Origin: Larus michahellis
Lineage: Eukaryota > Chordata > Aves > Charadriiformes > Laridae
NCBI RefSeq assembly: GCF_964199755.1
Contig: NC_133903.1
Location: forward strand, 8,227,001 to 8,291,000
Direction of reading: 5' to 3'
DNA: 64,000 nt
In this document: one piece after another, positions 55,901 to 64,000 of the stretch
How positions within the stretch are numbered: the first letter of the stretch is position 1
Layout: each line of letters begins with the position of its first letter
Position numbers and translations under genes: made by a program
The notes under the pieces: generated by a model
Seen by the model: only the letters and a program-made list of their open reading frames with translations
Databases searched by the model: none
What the model was told of the DNA's origin: nothing

Positions 55901-58900
55901 CTCCCTCTCAAAATGAAACAAAATTCATACCTGGCTAAGGGAACATCAACTGCGGATGCCCTTTCCTGGCCGTACGAGCTGTTTTGGTGTGAGAATGAAA
56001 ACCGGAGATTACGCTAAACTGTGCCGCCTGCCAAGGCAATGTTCCTTATCTTTTGATGCAAGTCTGAATACCTGCATCGTTAGCTCTTCCTCCTGCAATA
56101 CACAGTTATTTTCACTGGATCCACTGGGATAGTTTCCAAACCTGGGGCTACTGAGCGTCCAGACTCAAGTGGTGGTTTATTACCAGAAAAGAAGGTTCCT
56201 GTACTTAGGTTATGCTTTCTACTTTAGCATTGCTGATGCTCCAGGAACCCTGCGTGCTACTCAAAGATTTCAACTGCCTTGATGGTGTTTCCTAAACAGC
56301 CTTGTTTGATTTAAACAAAACCCGTGTTTTACCTGTATGGAATAGGACGTATTATATTGGCTATAGAGATTTTTTACGGGGACATCAGACCCGTTCATGG
56401 TGCAGTCGCTGTAAGGATAGCCCATCCGTTCCAGTTCATCCTGAAAGAAAACCGAAAACAGCAAACTTCAGCAGATAGCGCTCCTCCCCAGGGCCCTGGT
56501 GCCCGTTTTCTAGAGACTCTATAATTCCTGTATTCCCCGCTGGCTTTGAAAAAAAAATCCAAGAATCATAGGCGGCAGAGCTGAAGCAGCCCATTCCCCA
56601 GGGCCGGATCGCGGCAGGTGAGGCTGTTCAAGAGCAAGGCACCTTCTGGCATGCTAAAGGAAGAGGAAACAATGACCTGAGCTCAATATTTTGGCTTCAA
56701 TAAAGCACTTTGCTGGGACAGTTACATAAAAGTCTCCATAAAGCGTTCCAGCCCCCAGCTAGCGTATGCCTTGATTCTTTTGGTTTGAGCCAGTTCAGCC
56801 AAGACTTAAAACAAACTTGGTTGCAGTCCCATCAGATAACATTATTCTCAGACAATCTGCTCTAGAGGAATGCCACACATACCACTAACACGCCGATGGA
56901 GGTTTCCGTCCCGGCCATTGCATAGATGCCCTGATCCTTAAGGAAGGGGAAGCTCTTCTGTTGATGCAGCATGAGCCTGGCCCCGGCAGCGGATGACAGG
57001 TAGGGGATATAGTCCTGCTGGCTGATGTCCAGAATTAACTTCAGCCCTGGGATACCAGAAAAAAACACTCAGAAGAGGATTTGTATCGAAATGTGAGTCT
57101 TTGGGGAAAAAAAAAAAAAAAAAGAGTCTATTTTCTTCTCGCCGTGCGCAAAAACCTCCGTTCTGTGGGGAAAAGCCGGGGTCTGGCTGCCATTGCAGCC
57201 TTGCATGTGCATAAATACACAGGACAGCGAATCCACAGGATGGGAATATCTGATAGAATGTTCAGACGTTGCCTCAGATACTTCAGCTATCCAGATGTTG
57301 CACTTCTGCAAAGTAACACCTGTAGTGGCATCACGTGTTTCTACGTGGCACATTCCCCTTGTAGGGGTTTATCCCCTCCTGGAAAAGTTACTCCCTGCTG
57401 GAGCGCTCCAGAGACACAGAAATCATAAATCTGTTATATCTGACAGAAATGGCCACTGAGAGAAAGGATAACTCCCAGCTCTTCTGCTCCTTTAGCTCCT
57501 TCCCCCTTAGCAAAGCTCTCTCTTACCAAACTCAGCTCCAGGGTTGGAAGAATTCAAAGCCTCTTCGTCCATGCCCCAGTTAAAGATGTAGCAGTTCCCG
57601 TGGTCTGGGTGATAGATTTGGGTGAAATTCCTGGAAGAATCATGCACATAAACCCGTGACTCTCAGGCAGGACTAAAGGGTGGTAAAAGAATTAATCTGG
57701 TGGGACCGGTGCTTGGTGGTTAGGTCTGGGATTCACTTTAAATTGCTTGGTTTGTTGAACGCCTGTATAGAAATTTCAGCTGATATAATTTCAATCAATC
57801 TGCTGTTGAAAAAAAAAAAAAGCAAAGCAGGGTACCGGTGTGTACTGAGACACGGCCACTGGGGATAACGCTTTGTCGGAACATAAAGGACTCATCTGTC
57901 ACGCAGATGAGACAGAAATAATTGCTTGATCTGAGCAATGGTAACAGCTTTTGGCTGGTGTTATCTCTCGTTCTTTGATACTAATTCTCTCTTCCTCTCT
58001 TTGCAGAAGGGGCAGGACTCCCTGCAGCCCGGGGTGCTGGCGTGCACTCACGTTTCTCAAAACTGTATGTATAAATTCGGCGTTCACAAGAAATAACGAT
58101 GGTTAAAATGCATTTCTCAGAGCCCTGTGTAAAAAGAGGGGGGGCTGTAACTGGGGGTTGTGCCAGGGGTACCCTGACTCAGCACCTGGGCTGGCAGCTG
58201 GGTATCGCTAAATACCCTGGGAAGGTCCCACAGATGCTGTTGGTATTGATACACTATGAGCAAAACAGCCCATCCAAAATAATACTCAAGCCAGCACTAT
58301 CCCAAATTAACCCGTTTCATCCACGATCACATCCAGAAACCTTCTGGGAAATGTTGTTAGAGTTAAGGATCAGCAGAAATCTCTTTATCAACTGATGTAT
58401 ACCTCAAAAAGAGAAAAGAAAAAGGCTGTCACGCCTTTAGCATCCTGTACCATTCCTGATGGGACAGAAAAGGGCACAGAAGAAGGCAGGGAGCTCGGTA
58501 TGTACCTACTTGTAGTTGCAGGGTTCGGCCCCATAGAGACACGCCAGGATCATGTCTTCTGCCTGGTAGCCCATCCTGATTCTCTCTTGCAGGGGGACTT
58601 TGGAGAGGATGCTGGTGGACTGCAGGATGTACCACTCCGTCACCGCCTGCGCCGCGCTGGTGAAGTTCCTGTAGGTGCAGTTGTCGGAGCCCTGATGGCT
58701 GCACTGGGGACACACAGCAGGCAGGTCTGAGCCTGTCCCATGTTGGGGGACAGCAGGAGAGATGTACGGCGTGCACACCCTCTCCCTGCACGCTCGGCTT
58801 GGTGCCAGCCCTGCCTGCTGCTCCCGGGGGAACGAGGGAGGTATGGCCAGACAGGAGCTGCGGAGCCGGCTCTCACATCCGTATGTGCTTACAGATGGGT

Positions 58901-61599
58901 CCCTCCCCAGGGAGATTTCCCAGCTGGGCAGATTCTCCATCAGTCCCAGCGTTATCTCTGCAAGCTTACAGAAAATATCACTTTTTGGCCAATTCCATAA
59001 GGCTGGCGTTGCCCCAGCTTCCAAGGTCTGTTCAGGCAGAGTCCTTGGAGCCTCCGTGGGGCAGAGGGTGCGGGTTGTGAGACCACCATGTGCCTCTGCG
59101 TGAGGACCACAGCAGGAGAGGGACAGGGGCGGCAGCCGAAGCCTCTCCCTGGCATTTTGGGTGCCGGACCCAAGGAACTGGTGAAGGTGGCGGGGAGCCT
59201 GTGTGGAGCTCCTCTGCCCCGGCTGCGCTGGGAGACCCCAGAGCACGTACAGCATTGTCCCCTGCGCGGCCGGCAGGCTCCACTGACCAACGCTGTGCAC
59301 AGCGCGGTTACTGCCCGTTGGCCACCAACTTTTCCAGCATCCCTCTCGCCAGAGGCTGACGGACCTGCTGGCAGGATCCACTCCATGCCTCTGATGCAGT
59401 GCTGGGCTGCTACGCACCGTCGGTCCTTTTTTCCGTGGGGCACCTGCTGATCATACTGATGTTACGCAGCTATGAAAAATTCACCACAGACTAACATAAC
59501 ATGGCTCCTTGCTGAGTTTCCTTTCCTTTAGGGAAGAATATTTAGGGTACGATCCTGCCGTATGCAGAAATCCAGCAGCTTCGGTCAGGTATCTGGCTGC
59601 GTGGGGATCTGCGGGGGATCAGACACCCCTCTGATATTTAAAAAAATCTTAAGATGTCTCTGTGCTGCCTTCCTCAAAAAACCAAGCAAATGGCTCTGCA
59701 GCATTGAAATAATGTGCCATAACTTGCAAACTGCCCATGGGCTCCATGTGCCCTGTACCGCGGGTGCTGCCAGCACGGGCAGCTCCGGGCCCCGGCCCAG
59801 CCGGACCAGAGCACCGAGGCAGAACGGCCACGGGCAGCTGGTGAGGAAGAGACTCTTCAAGATCAAGAGATCTCCATGCTGCAGCTCTGCCAAGATGCCC
59901 AGCGCTACCCGTCCCTTGTCCCTCCCCGTCTGCCTCCCGCGGGACCCCTCTCACCAGCTTCACTGCCAGCTTGTACTTCTTCTCTTCCGACGTCGCATTG
60001 GCTGGGGCAGGCGGAGGAGCTGTTTGGTTGCCCACAGCGGTTTGGTTGTCCACAGCGGTTTCATTGCCCGCAGCCGTTTGGTTGCCCACGGCGGTTTCAT
60101 TGCCCGCAGCCGTTTGGTTGCCCACAGCGGTTTCATTGCCCACAGCCGTTTGGTTGCTTGCAGTGGTTTCATTGCCCGCAGTGGTTTGGTTGCCTGCAGT
60201 GCTTTGGTTGCCCGCAGCGCCTTGGTTGCTCTCAAAGATGTCCAGGATGACGGGGTTGTCTTTGTCGTGCTCGTCGATGAGGACCAGGGGTATCTGGTGC
60301 CAGAGCTCCAGGTCGAGCGGTGGGGAGATGTTCTCGCTGCTGTTCCCTGGTGTGGGCTGCAGGATCCTCTCCAGCGCCGCCTCGATAAGCCTGTCCAGTT
60401 CTTTCAGCAGATGCTTCACCTCTGAGTATCTGCAGGACAAAGAGCAGTTACCAAGCGATGTTAAGGTTATGGGGACATGCAGCAGCTCCTCTGTTGCTCC
60501 GCTGGGCTGGACCTTCCTGGGGAGCTCAGATCCCTGCCTAAAGATTTACTGGAGAATGATGGGAGCTTCCATGCAGTGCATGGCCAGTTGGGACACGGGC
60601 ATCCCAGCAGCCTCCAGCCATCTGGAAAACCAGCCAGAGGATAAACAGTGGTAGGATAAACAGCGAGAGGAAAACCAGCGAGAGTTCTGCGGCGGTGAAT
60701 GGTGTTCTGTCAGTGCAGAACCGAATTGGTTGTATTTCGGTAATTCACTATAGTTTATGCAAAACCCTTGCCTTGGGCTACACTGTTGCATGGATATAAA
60801 TTTGAAGCAACTCTAACAAAAATCAGTTGCTCCTCTGAAATTACAATCGAGTTATATCACTGCAGCTCCCAGCAGACACGACTGTTTAACCAGCTCTTAA
60901 TGGCCGGAGCATGAGCGATAAGAGGTACGTTCATGGCGAGGAAGGAGAAAGAAAGGAATTGTGGGGAAAGATCGAGAGACTGATTTTCATTGTGACAAGC
61001 GAGTTGAACTTCGAGTTTTCCCTGAGCCAGGGAAAGTTTGCAGGGAGGCAATAACCATCATTAGATTAACTGATACAGTAAGGAAAAGCAGGCGAACTCG
61101 CAGGCACACGAACGCTCCTCTGGAGCTGAGCCGTTCACCCTTACATTGTTCTCCTTTATTTGGTTTTTAGTGACACTTTGGGAGTCAAAGGATCATTTTC
61201 ATTAATATGACATCTGAGACAGGAACGGACCCACAGTCCCTTATGCTAGCAGTATAAAAATAAATCAATTAGGCAAAGAAAAACTTACTTGAAAGGGTTG
61301 GCATTGCAGACCGTGACCGCCGGGAACTTCATGGTCTTAAAGCCAATAGAGAGAGATGAGGTGACGTTGTAGGAGAGGTAGGTGTTGATGAGGATACCCC
61401 ACTGCCAGAAGACCAGAGAGGCAAAGAGCAAGGTTAGGAAGAACCAGATTAATTTCTTCTTGGGCCCCTCTTTGATGATGCGCTTCGGGCCGTGGGTGTT
61501 GGTGTTGTCGCAGTACCAGACCAGCAGCTCCTTGTAGGTGTAGCCAGGGCCCTTCTGCAGGCGGTGCAGCGCCCGAACGAAGTACTTCTTCAGGTTCAT
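49924..61599 (-). CDS. SCNN1B: SCNN1B, epithelial sodium channel (ENaC) beta subunit
   Basis: Twelve coding exons on the minus strand: 61599-61289, 60429-59955, 58703-58510, 57630-57527, 57046-56883, 56440-56333, 52965-52848, 52130-52055, 51865-51808, 51513-51452, 50558-50483 and 50289-49924. They total 2,112 nt, 703 residues, against 640 in human; most of the excess is the exon 3 repeat. ENaC alpha/beta/gamma trimers carry amiloride-sensitive apical Na+ uptake. Visible features: the gating His-Gly at 36-37 (NTHGPKR), TM1 about 50-71, the post-TM1 motif [12 protein letters not shown], the Cys-rich extracellular domain, and TM2 about 583-620 with the pore region [14 protein letters not shown]. 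The C-terminal PY motif PPPNYDSL (679-686) binds NEDD4-2, and the PPPNY form identifies beta. The start is the ATG at 61599. An acceptor 8 nt upstream (exon begins 61607) implies a separate non-coding first exon, as in human. Oddities: the sequon array, Lys at residue 43, and a missing beta-specific Cys pair. Confidence 0.96.
54580..55053 (+). mobile_element. CR1 LINE 3' end, antisense within SCNN1B intron
   Basis: A comparatively well-preserved CR1 3' end. The C-terminal part of ORF2 stays open from 54668 to 54997 ([40 protein letters not shown]). It is followed by the 3' UTR and the repeated tail 'gattctgtgattctgtga'. It lies between SCNN1B exons 52965-52848 and 56440-56333, opposite to the gene's transcription. 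It is not a host gene. Confidence 0.92.
60021..60227 (-). repeat. 18-bp in-frame tandem array encoding N-glycosylation sequons in SCNN1B exon 3
   Basis: Eleven full 18-nt units (60227 down to 60030) plus a 9-nt partial unit (60029-60021) encode six-residue repeats of the form N-Q/E-T-A/T-A/V-G. They run from Asn172 to Thr240. The first unit reads NQGAAG and is not a sequon. The next eleven Asn residues are all N-X-S/T: one NQS, then ten NQT or NET. The array ends in a Pro/Ala stretch with another sequon (NAT, 248-250), and two more precede it (NSS, NIS). Because 18 is a multiple of 3, the array is open in every frame on both strands, which creates long spurious reading frames. Confidence 0.95.
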
Positions 61600-61607
61600 G
61601 TTGCTGT

Positions 61608-64000
61608 CTGCAGGTGGGAGAGGAGACATCAAAACAGCTAATCTGAGAGGCAGGGTTTGTATTACACCAAGTACACTTGTATGGTCAGCAAAGCAAAGGT
61701 GGAGTAGTTACGTGACGGCACGACCGTGGTTTTATAGCCCGGGAGAAACTCAGGGCAGATGTTCTGCAGGGCCACACCGTGGCAGGGGAATGGCATGGAG
61801 TCCTCCTGAGAGGGTACAAGGGGGAGGTTTGTGCTCCGCAGTTCCAAAAGTGGTGAATATTCTTGTCCTGTCCCTTCTAGGGTCGGTTTTGGCCTCACAG
61901 GAGTTAAATGACTTGGACCTGCTGGATATGGCTGTGCCTGCGGTGACCTGCCCAAGGACTGGCACCCCCGGGGGGCCCTGCAGACGTTGCAGTAAATAGA
62001 AAGACAACTTTTTAGGAAGTCGGTGTTTTGTGTGCAAGCTGGTATATCTCCAACATCGTCTGAAACCTTTGCCAACGTTAGATGGACCAAGCAGTACACG
62101 CACGAGCTGGTTTCAGGTAGAATTCAGGCTCACGGTGTTTAGGTTTCAAGCTAATATGGGGCTTAAGACAATTTTTCTTCAAAGTAAAAAGTATTACAGT
62201 GCACCAGGCTATCGGAGGGGGCAGGAGAAGAGGACCTGGAACCAGCAGCACCTTTCCCAGGACCAGGAATGCTGCTCGGTGCTGCTGCCCGCCAGAGGAA
62301 GGAAAACGGATTGTGTTTTTTTCACCAAATTCCTTTGTCTTTCAGATACTATCGGTATGCTTCCCCCGCTCATGTGAGGGATGCTGCATATTTTACATTC
62401 ATATTGCGAGTAAATAGAACATTTTGTGCTGCTATTTTAAGGTGAGAATTTGTGTTACTAAATCTTAATATCCTGAGGCAGGATTTCAAAACAAACCCGA
62501 GTCAGCTGCTTAGAACATTTCTCCGATTTAAACTGCGGGAGAACAGAATTAAAGATTAATGCTGTGTGTAACTCAGCATCCTAGAAGAAAGAGCGCTGAA
62601 ATAATACAGCGATATTTCCCTAATGAGCAGCACTCAGCAATGCAGAAACTAGATTACCATGAAGTTACTTGTAGATCGACTACTACCAAAGGTACAAGAA
62701 GAAGCTGAAAGGTGCGCACAGCCCTCTTGGGGAGTGGGAGCAACTGTCTCTTTCTCACTTTTCAAAAAAAAAGGTAATACCGATTCATTGATTTATTGGC
62801 CAGATCTGCAAAATCTCCTGAGTAGTGTATAGAGAGTTTGATAAAAGTATAAAACCAATAGATTTTGTGATGTCTCACCCCATGATGCAAAGAGAGACGA
62901 CGACTTTCATTGCACGCCCTATTGCATGTCATGTTAGACGTAGCCTAACACCATGAGGTCTCCATGGGAGAGCACTTTGGAAAGAAGAAACTGCTGCTTC
63001 CCTCCAAGATTTGAGGGCAGGCTCTACTCTCATGTGAAAGCCTTTTATTCTCCAAGGAACACGTTTCCTGGGTCTCAGACCTGCCGGACCCCCAACCCAC
63101 CAGCTCATTGTTGGCTCATCCTCCATCAACTCGTGCCACAGAGGTTCTCACCCCCTGCTGCCTGCAGAAAGGTTTATTCACAGCTTACATTGCATCAGAT
63201 GCTCGCTGCCTTTTGGGCAGGACTATAATGAAATCAGGAGGAACGCTGTCAGCCTCTGCTTAGTTACCCACGGCTGGAGGGAAGATGTATAAAAGCTGGT
63301 GAGGGACTTTTTAGAACGTTGGGTAATGGTAGGACTAGAGGGAATGGATCAAAACTAGAGATCGGTTGATTCAGATTAGACGTTAGGAAGAAGTTCTTCA
63401 CCATGAGGGTGGTGAGACACTGGAACAGGTTGCCCAGAGAAGCTGTGGCTGCCCCATCCCTGGAAGTTTTTAAGGCCAGGCTGGACGGGGCTCTGAGCGA
63501 CCTGATCTAGGGGGAGGTGTCCCTGCCCAGGGCAGGGGGTTGGAACTGGATGATCTTTAAGGTCCCTTCCAACCCTGACAATTCTATGATTCTATGTGAA
63601 ACACACACGACGCATCTGCCCGAGCTTTCTGCTGCCGCGTGTGAACACCAACCCCTCTCGAGGCACAGCCCCAGGACAGCAGCGGCAAAATACATTTAAA
63701 TCCAGAGAGACTAGCAAAGGCAAACTAGTAAATATTTTCCGCCTTTTAAGAAATCCAATAAAAGATTTAGATTAGATTAAAATTTAAAACACACTGGGCA
63801 AAATCCGGCCCGGCTGGACCTGACTGGCCGCATGCCCTGCAGCGTCTGTTTGCTCGTCTGTTACGGCCCGCGCCGGCCAAACACGGAGCGTGGGCTCCTG
63901 CCGAGAGGCTGAGACCTGCCACGGAGGCATCCCAGTTTGTCCTACAGATCTTCGTGGGTTGCTCATCAACCTGACATTGCTGGAAGAAGTTGTTATTTCT
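61608..64000 (-). other. SCNN1B 5' flank / first intron
   Basis: This lies upstream of the first coding exon of SCNN1B. An acceptor at 61608-61609 implies an intron here, with a non-coding exon further right that I could not place. There is no CpG island, no recognisable exon and no RNA gene. The only identified element is the CR1 copy near 63290-63597. Confidence 0.6.
63290..63597 (+). mobile_element. CR1 LINE 3' fragment upstream of SCNN1B
   Basis: A sense-orientation CR1 3' end with the 'ggaagaagttcttcaccatg', 'ggcaggttgcccagagaag'-like and 'gatgatctttaaggtccc' blocks and the tail 'attctatgattctatg'. The encoded ORF2 terminus is broken. It is antisense relative to SCNN1B. Confidence 0.88.

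Noticed and set aside
58506-59417. Minus-strand 303-codon open frame running through SCNN1B intron 3 into exon 4
   Set aside because: Only the last 64 codons (from 58703) are homologous to ENaC. The upstream part is intronic and lacks similarity, and a good acceptor sits at the conserved exon boundary.
59960-60235. Minus-strand frame of [12 protein letters not shown]-type repeats
   Set aside because: This is the same 18-bp array read one base off the SCNN1B frame, with no splice support.
59562-60425. Plus-strand 287-codon open frame with repeats such as LVAHSGF
   Set aside because: It is antisense to SCNN1B exon 3. The frame stays open because the 18-bp repeat has no stop codon in any frame. 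The minus-strand frame has exact homology and splice sites.

Overview
The window is vertebrate nuclear DNA, almost certainly from a bird. It holds multi-exon genes with GT-AG introns, CpG-island promoters, and several CR1 LINE 3' ends with the avian-type short tandem tail (ATTCTATG/ATTCTGTG-like). Introns are compact. Gene order and orientation match the human 16p12 block UBFD1 / EARS2 / GGA2 / COG7 / SCNN1B, read in reverse. The host genes were assigned by reading exons, checking that splice phase is continuous across every junction, and comparing with the remembered mammalian proteins. No database search was run.

Layout: (1) 1-1995, minus: the first three coding exons of UBFD1; the rest lies beyond the left edge. 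(2) 1996-2132: a short CpG-rich promoter shared head to head with EARS2. (3) 2133-9713, plus: EARS2, mitochondrial glutamyl-tRNA synthetase, 9 coding exons, 512 aa. (4) 10636-24423, plus: GGA2, Golgi clathrin adaptor, 17 coding exons, 638 aa. (5) 25428-44854, plus: COG7, Golgi tethering subunit, 17 coding exons, 769 aa. Its first intron holds two CR1 fragments facing each other. (6) 44855-49735: a convergent intergenic region with several candidate poly(A) signals. (7) 49924-61599, minus: SCNN1B, the epithelial sodium channel beta subunit, 12 coding exons, 703 aa. A non-coding first exon presumably lies further right. (8) 61608-64000: 5' flank or first intron of SCNN1B, with another CR1.

The genes do not form one pathway. 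GGA2 and COG7 both act in Golgi traffic, EARS2 works in mitochondrial translation, and SCNN1B is an epithelial ion-channel subunit. Their proximity is old vertebrate synteny.

Two features stand out. SCNN1B exon 3 contains an in-frame 18-bp tandem array that encodes 11 consecutive N-glycosylation sequons in the extracellular domain, close to where mammalian beta-ENaC has a short loop with a Cys pair. Just upstream of the COG7 start codon lies a very GC-rich, nearly perfect inverted repeat with 52-nt core arms and a 3-nt loop. Either could be real biology or (especially the second) an assembly fold-back, and both can be tested directly.
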